Shown: positions 1-8,261, counted from the first letter of the stretch. The stretch is 64,000 bases of DNA from Bacillota bacterium (GCA_023423335.1 JAFAFU010000059.1:1-64000), one strand, 5' to 3'. Numbers and translations are program-made. Notes: a model not told the origin generated them from the sequence alone.

Positions 1-1
1 A

Positions 2-1198
2 GAATACGGGGCAGTGCAGATACTGGCAGACAAGTATTTTGCCTTAGCTGACCAAGAAAGCCTAACCAACGATGAGCAGTTACTAATGAAGACCTACGCC
101 GGTGAGCTTATCGAAAAAATACCGGAACTGTCAGGACTGATTGATGACCAAACTGGGGCTTACAAGGGGACCAAAGAGGAGATTATGGGTCTTATCGGCA
201 AAACTAAGGAATATTACTTGGTGCAAGCGGCCAGGGAGAGCCTGATTGAGATTGCAAGAAGACAATATGAGTCGGAGAAGAAATTAAAAACACTAACTGA
301 CGAAAGAAAAGTGGCAGAAGACAAACTATCAGAGGTCGAACGAGAAAAATCAGCACTTTACGATGAACTTATACAAAAAGCAAAAGACAGAAACGGCGGA
401 ATGTTAAACCAGGTAGATTCTGGGAAAGCCCTTATGACGGTTGAAAATGAATACAGTGGGACATTAAGGAAACTAAAAGAATCTCTTGAATTAAATAAAC
501 AACGGATCGAAGAGACTACGGAAACCCAGAAAGAACTCAGTGAGGAGTGGGACTATGCAACGGACTATATCACTACATACTCCGAAACCGCCACAGAAGA
601 CATTAACGCTGTCGAAGAAGCAGTGAAAGACCTTGATAAGCAGTTTAAGAACACCGATTTAGCCGGAAAAGCCAAGGGCGTATTAGCTGGATTTGTAAAG
701 ACTTTCAATAGTGATACAACTGCTCTTAATTCCGTGAAATCATGGCTGCAATCAATCAACGATGCTATTAACAGCTGGCAGTTGCCACAGGTTAAAGTGC
801 CCACCATGTATGAAGCCGTACAGAATGAATTATATAAACAGAGAGGACTTCCCGGCATGGAAAGCGGGGGTATTGTCAAAGGATATGCCTCCGGTGGAAT
901 ACCAGATACCGGTCAGCTTTTTATGGCCCGTGAAAATGGGATAGCGGAATACGTTGGCAGCTGGGGGAGCCAAACAGCAGTAGCAAACAATGACCAAATA
1001 AGAAGCGGCATTGCCGATGCGGTCAAAGGTGCGGTTGTCGAGGTGCTTATTCCGGCCATGGCGTCGATTGTAGCTCAATCGAACAACTCAAACGGAGATA
1101 TTGTCATTCAGGTTGGGGAGGAAGAAATCGCGCGGGCTGTTATAAAAGGAAATGCGCGCTTGCAGGGACGTTACAATCCAGTAATCCAAAGCCTATAA
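2..1198 (+). CDS. phage tail tape-measure protein, C-terminal part (5-prime truncated)
   Basis: The frame is open from the first bases of the window, so the gene begins to the left; the GTG at 14 is only an internal codon. The product would set tail length and travel with the DNA during injection. Seen: a long charged, probably coiled-coil stretch rich in Glu and Lys (roughly the first half), then a Gly-rich end with the pattern GGIPDTGQLFMAREN and AVANNDQIRSGI, which is typical of C-termini of tape-measure proteins of siphoviruses of Firmicutes. The position directly before small tail and receptor-binding genes agrees. The N-terminal length is unknown. Confidence 0.85.
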   Translation, partial: EYGAVQILADKYFALADQESLTNDEQLLMKTYAGELIEKIPELSGLIDDQTGAYKGTKEEIMGLIGKTKEYYLVQAARESLIEIARRQYESEKKLKTLTDERKVAEDKLSEVEREKSALYDELIQKAKDRNGGMLNQVDSGKALMTVENEYSGTLRKLKESLELNKQRIEETTETQKELSEEWDYATDYITTYSETATEDINAVEEAVKDLDKQFKNTDLAGKAKGVLAGFVKTFNSDTTALNSVKSWLQSINDAINSWQLPQVKVPTMYEAVQNELYKQRGLPGMESGGIVKGYASGGIPDTGQLFMARENGIAEYVGSWGSQTAVANNDQIRSGIADAVKGAVVEVLIPAMASIVAQSNNSNGDIVIQVGEEEIARAVIKGNARLQGRYNPVIQSL

Positions 1199-1211
1199 TA
1201 ACTTATTAACC

Positions 1212-1240
1212 ACTGAGGGTAGTAGATAGCTATCCTCAGT
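1212..1240 (+). terminator. stem-loop between tape-measure and next tail gene
   Basis: ACTGAGG at 1212-1218 pairs with CCTCAGT at 1234-1240, followed by an AT-rich run without a clean T tract. It may be a weak terminator or a processing or stability element within the late operon. Confidence 0.35.
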
Positions 1241-1267
1241 ATTCTTATAATCCTAAGGAGGCGACCT

Positions 1268-1618
1268 ATGAAAATCCAAGGTGTAACAATTCCAACGCCG
1301 TCCACATTAACATGGGGGATTGCGGATTTATCCAGTGAAGAGTCAGGGCGTACCCTTGACGGGAAGTCCCACAAGGACATTATCGCCAGTAAAGTTACCC
1401 TGCAGTGTTCATGGGCGAATCTGACCGGGGTGCAAGCGGCGGGGCTGTTACAAAAGGTTGTTCCGTATGCTTATCGGAACGTTACATATCTTGACCCTAT
1501 GAATAACGCAGAAACCACTAAGAGTTTTTATACCGGCGATAAGTCGGCTCCGGTTAAAACCTATGCATTGGGCGATACGGTTTACTCCACGGTCAGTTTT
1601 AACTTTATTGAAGAATAG
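1268..1618 (+). CDS. small phage tail protein (116 aa, possibly DUF6711 type)
   Basis: A strong AGGAGG site precedes the ATG by 9 bases. The protein has no signal peptide or membrane segment and reads like a small beta-rich tail component: an N-terminal IQGVTIPTPSTLTWGIADLS segment, a middle with LDGKSHKDIIASK, and the end SFNFIEE. Small proteins of this size and place (between tape-measure and tail-tip genes) in clostridial phages are distal-tail or adaptor-like proteins. I recall this sequence type as DUF6711, but that assignment is from memory. It sits 12 bases before the next gene and is probably cotranscribed. Confidence 0.6.
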   Translation: MKIQGVTIPTPSTLTWGIADLSSEESGRTLDGKSHKDIIASKVTLQCSWANLTGVQAAGLLQKVVPYAYRNVTYLDPMNNAETTKSFYTGDKSAPVKTYALGDTVYSTVSFNFIEE

Positions 1619-1630
1619 AGGTGCGCTGTC

Positions 1631-3901
1631 ATGATAAACACATCAAATGAATATAAGGCAGTGATAGCCGGGAACAACCGTCAGTTTTATGGAACCGCCG
1701 AAATTACACTGGCTGACAGCACGGTACTGAACCTTGACAACTCGCGCATTAAACAGCTTAAAACAGAGGATGCAACATCACAAAGCGGTAAATTCACGGC
1801 GCTTGGGGCGGCGATAATAAATAAACACACCTTGGTTATTGACAACCACGATGACGCCTATTCGGGATATGATTTCACTGATGCGGTAATAAGGCCGAGT
1901 GTGGGGCTACATCTGTCTGAAACCATTGAAACCCTGCACAAGGGTGTTTATACTTCCGATGACCCGAAATCGATAGGGCCAAGCATCACTTTGACAGCAC
2001 TCGATAATATGGTCAAGTTTGATAAGCCATTTTCGGGAGTGACACAATCGTTTCCGTGCGATGCAGGGACTCTATTACAGTCTGTCTGTACCCATTGCGG
2101 AGTGATTCTCGCGACCACAACATTTCTAAATGATGACTTTGAAATTCAGACCAGACCCGATGACGAGGCAACGTCTTGCAGGGAAGTGGTTTCCTGGATT
2201 GCAGCGGACAGCGGGAATTTTGCCAGGTGTAATACCGATGGCGCACTTGAATTACAGTGGTATGATTTTGAAGTGTTTGAGGAACTATCAGCCGATGGCG
2301 GATATTTTGATGAAACGGAAGAAGAGAGCTATCAATCCGGTGATAATCTGGATGGCGGGGACTTTACGGATTATAGTTCTGGTGACAGCTTTGACGGCGG
2401 ATCATTCAATGATTTTGATCGATGCCATCATATATATGCATTAACTCAGTTCCAATGTTCCACCGATGATGTGGTGATTACAGGCATCCAAGTAACATCG
2501 GCAGAAGAGGAACCCCACACGGTATTATACGGAAGCACCGGATATGTGCTTTCCATTGAGGGGAATCAGTTAATACAATCTGAATCCGACGCGGCGGTTA
2601 TTGCCAATTCCGTTGGGGCCAAGATAGTAGGAATGCGTTTTCGTCCGATGAGTTTGTCGGCCATCTCCGACCCATCCAGGGAAGCCGGCGATATAGCGCA
2701 TGTCTCAGATCGTAAAGGTAATGTTTATCAGACATTGTTAACCAGTGTTAACTTTTCGATAAATCAGAATGACCGTATAGCCTGTGATGCGGAGCCGCCT
2801 ATCCGGAATAGCGCAACAAGGTATTCCGAAGTCGCCAAGGCGGTTATAGAGACGAGAAAGAACACTGCAATTCAACTTAGCAGATATGATTTGGTAGTGC
2901 AACATTACAATACTCTTATGGCAAGGGGCGGGGGTATGTATGAAACCCAAGAGCCTCAGCCGGATGGAAGTATCATCAGGTATATCCATGACAAGCCGAC
3001 CATAGCGGAGTCCGATAAGATTTACACCATCAATTCCAATGGAGTGTTTATCTCTACAGATCATGGGGTGACATGGGGAGTTGATTTTAACGGAAATCAG
3101 CTAGTGAATACACTGACCGCCACGGATGTCAACGCTGACCGTTTAAGGGTCGGAAAGATATGGTCCACAGATGGAGACGTTTTAATTGACCTTGAAAAAG
3201 GCGTTGTCAACTCCGACAACGTGGCATATACCGACAATGTTCAGAGTGCATTTCCGCTATACATGGACTTTAATATCGATGCGGCGACTTCCGAGGTTAA
3301 AGAGGTAAAATTAAAATACACGCAGCGGCCATTCAGGACATATTCCTCAAACGCAAGCAGCGGCGGAGGGTCAAGCCAAACAAGCACGAGCGGAGGGGGT
3401 ATTAATACAACCGTTCCATATAGTTCGACTGCGACAACATTCGTTAATGCAACAGGGACTGTAGTGCCAGTAAATAATATGGGGAGTGCGTCCGGGTCTA
3501 CCAATATCGTAAATCCACCATCCGGTACGCCGCATTCCCATACATTTGATGTTCCTTATCATCCGCACAGCGGGGAACTGCCTCAGCATGTCCATAATTT
3601 CCCGCTGGAACATAGCCATGGGCTAATTGTTCCAGGACATACGCATCAGGTTGACATCCCACCCCATACACATCTTTTAAATTTCGGCATTCAAGAACAG
3701 GCGATCAGTAACTATGCAATGGATATTTATGTGGACGGTACGCTCAGGGTTCAGATTATAAACGATGTTGCCAATGCACAGGGTGTTATTGACTTGACCC
3801 CATGGGTATCAACCACGGGATGGCATACAATTGAGGTTAGGAGTACCACACTTAAGAGGGTATCGGCGCAGATAAATATAAAGTCATACATACGGAGATA
3901 G
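1631..3901 (+). CDS. phage tail-tip / minor structural protein with HxH-rich C-terminal segment
   Basis: A 756-aa structural protein preceded by a GAGGTG site. The N-terminal 370 residues resemble tail hub or tail-associated proteins (hydrophobic beta-rich, with a segment on coordinates and phrases such as VSWIAADSGNFARCNTDG). Around residues 220-260 there is an Asp/Gly/Ser-rich low-complexity stretch. Residues about 565-600 are a Gly/Ser/Thr linker, followed by a region about 635-680 with six closely spaced His-x-His pairs (HSH, HPH, HVH, HSH, HTH, HTH), a pattern that binds metal in trimeric phage tip and fibre proteins. The last 70 residues look like a compact beta domain. Host contact or cell-surface penetration is inferred. 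Confidence 0.75.
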   Translation: MINTSNEYKAVIAGNNRQFYGTAEITLADSTVLNLDNSRIKQLKTEDATSQSGKFTALGAAIINKHTLVIDNHDDAYSGYDFTDAVIRPSVGLHLSETIETLHKGVYTSDDPKSIGPSITLTALDNMVKFDKPFSGVTQSFPCDAGTLLQSVCTHCGVILATTTFLNDDFEIQTRPDDEATSCREVVSWIAADSGNFARCNTDGALELQWYDFEVFEELSADGGYFDETEEESYQSGDNLDGGDFTDYSSGDSFDGGSFNDFDRCHHIYALTQFQCSTDDVVITGIQVTSAEEEPHTVLYGSTGYVLSIEGNQLIQSESDAAVIANSVGAKIVGMRFRPMSLSAISDPSREAGDIAHVSDRKGNVYQTLLTSVNFSINQNDRIACDAEPPIRNSATRYSEVAKAVIETRKNTAIQLSRYDLVVQHYNTLMARGGGMYETQEPQPDGSIIRYIHDKPTIAESDKIYTINSNGVFISTDHGVTWGVDFNGNQLVNTLTATDVNADRLRVGKIWSTDGDVLIDLEKGVVNSDNVAYTDNVQSAFPLYMDFNIDAATSEVKEVKLKYTQRPFRTYSSNASSGGGSSQTSTSGGGINTTVPYSSTATTFVNATGTVVPVNNMGSASGSTNIVNPPSGTPHSHTFDVPYHPHSGELPQHVHNFPLEHSHGLIVPGHTHQVDIPPHTHLLNFGIQEQAISNYAMDIYVDGTLRVQIINDVANAQGVIDLTPWVSTTGWHTIEVRSTTLKRVSAQINIKSYIRR

Positions 3902-3918
3902 GGATTTTCAGATCCCTT
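3901..3918 (+). terminator. weak stem-loop after tail-tip gene
   Basis: GGGAT at 3901-3905 pairs with ATCCC at 3912-3916 and is followed by TTCTCCTTTTAT. Only five base pairs; it overlaps the stop codon of the tail-tip gene and probably gives at most partial termination. Confidence 0.3.
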
Positions 3919-3952
3919 CTCCTTTTATAATATTCGAAAGGAGATGATACCC

Positions 3953-4810
3953 ATGGCAATCAGGCATAGGCGTGGCAACCAGATATATTTTGACCCGAAT
4001 AAATTAGTTGCTGGCGAAATGGCCGTAGTCCTTGACCAAGGCAAACTATATTTTTGCTACGGACCCGGAAACACCAAGCAGTTACTAACCGAAGGGGATG
4101 TACAGGCAATATTAGAAGCGAGCCCGGAGGCATATGCGGCATTATTGCTACTTATATCAGATCTGGAAGGGGACCCTTCGGAGATTACGAATATTTTGAG
4201 TAACATATCGGCGCTACAAGCTGATAAGCTAAACACCAATGGAGACTCCCTTAATGTCACGACGACATTTTCAGAGGCGGGAAGCGACGCCGACATTGCA
4301 AGTGGCGAAACCCATTCGACGCTGTTTGGTAAGATATTAAAATCAATAAAGGAATTGCGAATTGGCAAGATCAACACATCCGACATTGTACAGACAGACG
4401 CTACAAACAACAGCGCAAAAGTACCATCCAGTGCCGTGACATATGCACATGGGCAGGCAATTACTTCGATTAATAATAATTTATCCAAGGTTACTATGGC
4501 TCATACAGACGCCGTTACACTGGCTGGCGGCATAAGTTATGTGTCTGGTAATTGTTATCGCAAAAACAAAAGAGTGTTTTTACAAATGATCCTTACAGTT
4601 ACAGTCACAGCTGATACAATAACAACTTTAGGCACCGTGGGCAGTACATATACACCGGCATCAAGTTTAATAATTGGTGGTGCATATACCATAAACGGCG
4701 GCAGTGTTGTTACTACGTCCATGGTGCGAATTCTTAACGGCACAATTGCTTTATCATCTCATCGTGCCGGGACAACGGCGGTAATATGCTTAGAATGGGA
4801 TTATAACTAA
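3953..4810 (+). CDS. phage tail fibre / receptor-binding protein
   Basis: The start at 3953 (MAIRHRRGNQ) lies 9 bases after AAAGGAG; an ATG at 3944 overlaps that site and is unlikely. The first 50 residues match the usual attachment module of clostridial tail fibres: a basic RHRRGNQIYFDPNKLVAGE followed by MAVVLDQGKLYFCYGPGNTKQL. The rest (285 aa in all) is Ser/Thr/Asn-rich and beta-like, with a C-terminal domain from about residue 180 that may contact the host surface. No catalytic motif was seen. It follows the tail-tip gene after 51 bases. Confidence 0.7.
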   Translation: MAIRHRRGNQIYFDPNKLVAGEMAVVLDQGKLYFCYGPGNTKQLLTEGDVQAILEASPEAYAALLLLISDLEGDPSEITNILSNISALQADKLNTNGDSLNVTTTFSEAGSDADIASGETHSTLFGKILKSIKELRIGKINTSDIVQTDATNNSAKVPSSAVTYAHGQAITSINNNLSKVTMAHTDAVTLAGGISYVSGNCYRKNKRVFLQMILTVTVTADTITTLGTVGSTYTPASSLIIGGAYTINGGSVVTTSMVRILNGTIALSSHRAGTTAVICLEWDYN

Positions 4811-4842
4811 AACGGCTATTTACATTTAGAGAGGATGATATC

Positions 4843-5199
4843 ATGGAAAAAATAAAAATCAATGGTCAGATATTTAATCTCATCCCCATGGGGATAGGCC
4901 AGAGCGAAAAAAAGAGGAGTTTTACAATATCCTCTGGGTTGACTTCTGCTGAAATTGAATCTGCATTTACGGACGTCACGCGGATTGAACATTTAAACGA
5001 GGTAGGAGAAATTTTAAGTACCTTTATTGATGGTGTATCAGTGAAAACGATACATAAGAACATGGAAGACGGCACATATACTATCGAGATCAGCACAGAT
5101 GCCATTGAAAGAAAAATCCGGGAATTGGGCGACGCACAAACCTACGCAGAACTTGCACTAGTTGAAGTCTATGAGCTTTTACTGGGGGTGATGATGTAA
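4843..5199 (+). CDS. small phage protein of unknown function (118 aa)
   Basis: Preceded by an AGAGAGGATGATATC leader giving GAGG before the ATG. Predicted soluble, acidic C-terminal half, with an alpha-helical end (ELALVEVYELLLGVMM). Size and place, directly after the tail fibre, suit a fibre chaperone or accessory tail protein, but I see no diagnostic motif. Its stop codon shares one base with the start of the next micro-gene, so the two are translationally coupled. Confidence 0.6.
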   Translation: MEKIKINGQIFNLIPMGIGQSEKKRSFTISSGLTSAEIESAFTDVTRIEHLNEVGEILSTFIDGVSVKTIHKNMEDGTYTIEISTDAIERKIRELGDAQTYAELALVEVYELLLGVMM

Positions 5200-5300
5200 T
5201 GGCAAACGTATATGCAAACCTGATAAAAAAAGGATTAAAGACCATCGAGAATGTACCGGAAGAATTACGTGAAGCCGTGGAAGCGTTATTAAATGCTTAG
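5199..5300 (+). CDS. 33-aa phage micro-protein, CD1375-like
   Basis: The ATG overlaps the stop codon of the preceding gene (TAATG). The product begins MANVYANLIKKGLKTIENVP and ends after an acidic helix. This is the typical look of CD1375/XkdX-like small phage proteins found after tail fibre genes in clostridial prophages; their function is not known to me. The next micro-gene is a clear paralogue (LIxKGLKTxxxVP shared). Confidence 0.7.
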   Translation: MANVYANLIKKGLKTIENVPEELREAVEALLNA

Positions 5301-5340
5301 TTTCTTATTGAGATTAATATTCAGAAAGGAAGTCGAGATT

Positions 5341-5469
5341 ATGGCTATGATCTATGTATCACTTATTGTTAAGGGGTTAAAAACATTCGCAGACGTTCCT
5401 ATCACACTGAAGGAACAGGTAAGGCAGATTTTAATAGATATAGACTGTGAGCATTTAATCATTGAATAA
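5341..5469 (+). CDS. 42-aa phage micro-protein, CD1375-like paralogue
   Basis: GAAAGGAAG lies 9 bases upstream of the ATG. The 42-residue product starts MAMIYVSLIVKGLKTFADVP and shares the pattern LIxKGLKTxxxVPxxLxxxV with the 33-aa protein just before it, so the pair arose by duplication or both come from one widespread family. It ends just before a weak terminator. Function unknown. Confidence 0.7.
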   Translation: MAMIYVSLIVKGLKTFADVPITLKEQVRQILIDIDCEHLIIE

Positions 5470-5475
5470 GCTCAG

Positions 5476-5496
5476 GAGCTGCGAGGCTCTTTTTTA
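5476..5496 (+). terminator. weak stem-loop before lysis genes
   Basis: GAGC at 5476-5479 pairs with GCTC at 5486-5489, followed by TTTTTT (5490-5495). The stem is short, so termination would be partial. Confidence 0.3.
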
Positions 5497-5525
5497 ATGC
5501 AGAAGAAAGGACGGTATATCGTGGA

Positions 5526-5819
5526 GTGAGTATTGAAATAACAATTTTAATATCGGCGGTATCAGTGAGCTTTGCAGTATTTTTTGGACTGTCGAACACG
5601 AATAGAAACAAGAAAAACGACACAAAACAGGATGCTGCAGAAATGACTAAGGTAATAGTTGGACTGGAGAGCATTAAGGACTTAGTTAAAGAAATCAAGT
5701 TTGATATGTCTAATATGAAAGATGATATACGGTCTGAAATGGAACACCGGATAAGGTTAGAAGAATCGCTTAAAGGTGCATGGAAACGGATAGAAATCCT
5801 TGAGGGCAAGAAAGGATGA
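5526..5819 (+). CDS. small phage membrane protein with coiled coil (lysis cassette)
   Basis: GTG start; the upstream AAAGGA is 13 bases away, so the start is not well supported by a ribosome site, but no better one fits. The protein has one N-terminal membrane segment (residues about 3-20), a basic stretch (NTNRNKKND), then an acidic/basic amphipathic helix ending in KRIEILEGKKG. This is the layout of holin-associated XhlA-like proteins with the order of segments reversed. Together with the next two genes it forms a membrane-protein group before the endolysin. Confidence 0.55.
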   Translation: MSIEITILISAVSVSFAVFFGLSNTNRNKKNDTKQDAAEMTKVIVGLESIKDLVKEIKFDMSNMKDDIRSEMEHRIRLEESLKGAWKRIEILEGKKG

Positions 5820-5824
5820 TTTAA

Positions 5825-6052
5825 GTGACTAAGAAAAAGGGACTATATTCTAAATTTATTGTAATAGCCGTGATAATGCTCAACGTACTTTTCACGGCCT
5901 CTGTTTTATATGTGTTTCATGATACGGGGAACGAACCATCTACATTGGTAGGAGCATGGTTCGCATTTGCGACCGGAGAATTATTTATGTTGTCAAGCAT
6001 CAAAAAGGTAAAGGAAAAGAAGAAAGGTAAAGGTGAAGAAAATGAAAATTAA
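5825..6052 (+). CDS. small two-helix phage membrane protein (possible holin component)
   Basis: GTG start 5 bases after the previous stop, with AAAGGATG upstream. The 75-residue protein has two hydrophobic segments (about residues 10-30 and 42-57) separated by a short polar loop (HDTGNEPST) and a highly charged Lys/Glu C-terminal tail. That is a class II holin-like shape. It overlaps the next holin gene by 11 bases. Which of the three membrane proteins is the true holin cannot be told from sequence alone. Confidence 0.55.
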   Translation: MTKKKGLYSKFIVIAVIMLNVLFTASVLYVFHDTGNEPSTLVGAWFAFATGELFMLSSIKKVKEKKKGKGEENEN

Positions 6053-6260
6053 CTGGAAGCAGAAGCTTACCTCCCGGAAGTTTTGGGCGGCTATTATCGG
6101 GTTTGTTACGGCCGTATTGACAGCTTTTAATGTAAACGATTTGACTGTCGAACAGGTGACAGTAATCATAACCGCCTGCTCTACGCTAATTGCATACATA
6201 ATTGGCGAGGGAATGGTTGACAGCGCAAGGATGAATAAGGACGGTGGCGACAATGGCTAA
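6042..6260 (+). CDS. phage holin
   Basis: The ATG at 6042 (MKINWKQKLTSRKFW) is 5 bases after AGGTGA; an earlier GTG lies inside that site. The protein has two membrane segments around a short turn containing NVNDLTVEQ and ends in a charged tail. INWKxKLTSRKFWxAIxGF is the usual start of clostridial phage holins. It should form the lesion that lets the downstream endolysin reach peptidoglycan. It overlaps the endolysin start by 8 bases. Confidence 0.75.
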   Translation: MKINWKQKLTSRKFWAAIIGFVTAVLTAFNVNDLTVEQVTVIITACSTLIAYIIGEGMVDSARMNKDGGDNG

Positions 6261-6960
6261 ATTAACAGGTAAAGGACTTGCAGATCATTGTAGATATAAA
6301 TTAGGCACACCATATGTATACGGGGCAAAGGGTAACTATGGCAAACTTACACAGTCCCATCTTAATAGTCTTATCCTTGCGTACCCGGGTACATTTACGA
6401 ACATCTACATAACCAAGGCCCGGAAGCTTATCGGACAGGTATGTACGGACTGCTCCGGATTAATATCTTGGTATACCGGTAAAATAATCGGGTCCTATCA
6501 GATGTATGCAACGGCCGCCAGAAAGGAGCCTATCTCTACAGTGGGGCAGGCTCCGATTGGTGCGGTACTATGGAGATCCGGTCACATCGGGGTTAAAGTA
6601 GATAGCACTTATTGTATTGAGGCAAAAGGTATTGATTATGGCACTGTAATGACCAAAATCAAAGATACTAAGTTTACTCACTGGCTGCTATTTGATTACA
6701 TTGATTATGGTATGCCAGTGGTCTCACAAAAGGCTAAGAATCCTTACAAAGAGCCGACGAACACTATTTATAAGGGCATGTCTGGAGAGAGCGTAAAGTG
6801 GGTACAATGGGAGCTTGTCGACGCAGGATTTGACCTCATCATTGACGGGTCATGCGGACCGATCACCGATAAAGCGGTCCGAGCATATCAGCAGAGTTGT
6901 AAGCTTGTAGTGGATGGTAGAGTAGGCCCGGCAACCAAGGCGGCATTTAAGACAGATTAG
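6253..6960 (+). CDS. phage endolysin: NlpC/P60-type peptidase plus peptidoglycan-binding domain
   Basis: Start at 6253, 8 bases after AAGGACGG; the earlier GTG at 6244 lies within that site. The 235-residue product has an NlpC/P60-like catalytic domain (about 1-150) with the catalytic Cys67 in CTDCSGL and the His111 in SGHIGVKV. A linker leads to a PG_binding_1 domain (about 173-235) with GMSGESVKWVQWEL and DGRVGPATKAAF. No signal peptide, so release depends on the holin. It should cut the stem peptide of host peptidoglycan at the end of the lytic cycle. Confidence 0.85.
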   Translation: MAKLTGKGLADHCRYKLGTPYVYGAKGNYGKLTQSHLNSLILAYPGTFTNIYITKARKLIGQVCTDCSGLISWYTGKIIGSYQMYATAARKEPISTVGQAPIGAVLWRSGHIGVKVDSTYCIEAKGIDYGTVMTKIKDTKFTHWLLFDYIDYGMPVVSQKAKNPYKEPTNTIYKGMSGESVKWVQWELVDAGFDLIIDGSCGPITDKAVRAYQQSCKLVVDGRVGPATKAAFKTD

Positions 6961-6990
6961 GGTATTGTCTACGGGCAATACCCTTTTTAT
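6960..6990 (+). terminator. terminator of the late/lysis operon
   Basis: GGGTATTG (6960-6967) pairs perfectly with CAATACCC (6976-6983) and is followed by TTTTTAT. It ends the rightward structural and lysis transcript. Confidence 0.85.
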
Positions 6991-7067
6991 CGGCATTTTG
7001 CCGGTGGGGAGAAATAAAAAACTATATGTGATACGGTAAAAATAAAACACCAGAAAGGAATGATTTT

Positions 7068-7745
7068 ATGTTAGTAACTATCACAGGAAAACAAAACGAG
7101 GAAGTATTAACGACGACCAGCAGACAGGTAGCGGAAGTATTCGAAAAGGAGCATAAGAACGTACTGCAGAGTATAGACAATCTAATTATGCAGCTGGAGT
7201 ATGCTGAAAACTCAGCACACCTATTTATCCGGACAGAGTATACTCAGGAACAGAACAAGCAGAAATATCCTGAGTACTTAATTACGAGGGATGGTTTCAG
7301 TTTACTGATCATGGGCTTCACTGGCGACAAAGCTCTGCAATGGAAACTAAAGTACATACAGGCTTTCAATGAAATGGAAAAGGAACTGCAGCGCATCTAC
7401 AAGGAACGCCAGCAATGGGAAATTGAACGGGCGAAAGGCGTTGTGATCCGGCATATCCTGACCGATACTATCAAAATGAAAGTTGCAGAGACACCTAATA
7501 AAAAGTTTGCATATCCCAACTACACAAAGCTGATATATAAAGCTCTGTTCGGCATGTCAATAGACGAGTTAAGAGATGAAATCGGTGTGAAGGGGAAGGA
7601 GAGCATCCGGGATTACCTATCGGCAGAACGTCTAAAGGATATTGAAAGCTTGGAAATGCTGATTAGCAGCTTAATAAATTGCGGTTGGGGATACGACCAG
7701 ATTAAACAGTTTATCCAGGATAATGCAGTAAAGCAGATAGCATAA
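7068..7745 (+). CDS. phage regulatory protein, Rha family
   Basis: AAAGGAATG lies 8 bases before the ATG. The 225-aa protein has the N-terminal pRha domain (about residues 1-110): TTTSRQVAEVFEKEHKNVLQ, then LITRDGFSLLIMGFTGDKA and the WKLKYIQAFNEME end of the domain. The C-terminal half is helical with KGKESIRDYLS. Rha proteins in lambdoid phages interfere with growth in certain hosts and some act as antirepressors; here it sits alone after the lysis terminator, which suggests an independently acquired regulatory gene. Confidence 0.8.
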   Translation: MLVTITGKQNEEVLTTTSRQVAEVFEKEHKNVLQSIDNLIMQLEYAENSAHLFIRTEYTQEQNKQKYPEYLITRDGFSLLIMGFTGDKALQWKLKYIQAFNEMEKELQRIYKERQQWEIERAKGVVIRHILTDTIKMKVAETPNKKFAYPNYTKLIYKALFGMSIDELRDEIGVKGKESIRDYLSAERLKDIESLEMLISSLINCGWGYDQIKQFIQDNAVKQIA

Positions 7746-7775
7746 AAATAGACCCCGGTCATTACTGGCCGGGGT
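7744..7775 (-). terminator. terminator of the leftward membrane-protein gene
   Basis: ACCCCGG (7752-7758) pairs with CCGGGGT (7769-7775). Read leftward it is followed by TATTTTTAT, a usable T tract; read rightward there is none, so it belongs to the minus-strand gene. Confidence 0.7.
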
Positions 7776-7781
7776 ATCTGT

Positions 7782-8060
7782 TCAAGAGACAATCGCTATA
7801 AATGAAATAATGACTGATATAATGGAGATAACAAGTCCAAACACAACAGTATTCTTAATCGTCTGAGTATTTATGGTTTGTTTTGTTAGTAATGCGATTT
7901 TAACCTCTTCGTCTGTCATTCCCTTATCTTCTATAACATATGTATACCCGTCCTGTTTAATTATATTGTCTTCTGGCGCCGAGTTTTCTTCCCCTGGACC
8001 TATAAAGTGCTTCTCAAATATTCCGGTTTTCGATATGAGACTTTTTAATTCTTTATTCAT
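7782..8060 (-). CDS. small C-tail-anchored prophage protein (92 aa)
   Basis: The ATG at 8060 is 8 bases after a perfect AGGAGG; a TTG two codons upstream is too close to it. The product has a soluble, acidic N-terminal part (ENSAPEDNIIKQDGYTYVIED) and one C-terminal membrane segment (about residues 72-90). It has its own promoter and terminator on the strand opposite to the lytic genes, as expected of a gene expressed in the lysogen. No family recognised. Confidence 0.65.
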   Translation of the reverse strand: MNKELKSLISKTGIFEKHFIGPGEENSAPEDNIIKQDGYTYVIEDKGMTDEEVKIALLTKQTINTQTIKNTVVFGLVISIISVIISFIAIVS

Positions 8061-8101
8061 ATACAAATCCTCCTATGTAAAATCCCAATACTTACCATAA
8101 T

Positions 8102-8130
8102 ATTATATTACTGCTGATGAAATTTGTAAA
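8102..8130 (-). promoter_or_regulatory. sigma-A promoter for leftward membrane-protein gene
   Basis: On the minus strand TTTACA (8130-8125), a 17-base spacer and TATAAT (8107-8102). The -35 region lies in a 17-base sequence repeated at the next gene. Confidence 0.75.
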
Positions 8131-8139
8131 TAAAAAGAT

Positions 8140-8261
8140 CAAAAGCCGGTATCAAGAATCGAAAAAGACAGCCTCGTTTTTCGCCGACGAATACAGGACA
8201 CCGGACAATAATGTTCGGTGTCTACTAATGCCCATTGGTGGCATAAATGCAATTATGCTAA
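8140..8261. other. hairpin-rich stretch without a convincing gene
   Basis: Contains an imperfect hairpin GACACCGGAC (8197-8206) / GTTCGGTGTC (8213-8222) and smaller inverted repeats such as CGAAAAA/TTTTTCG. A 63-codon rightward reading frame crosses it but lacks a ribosome site. Function unknown; possibly a structured RNA or a degraded end. Confidence 0.35.
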
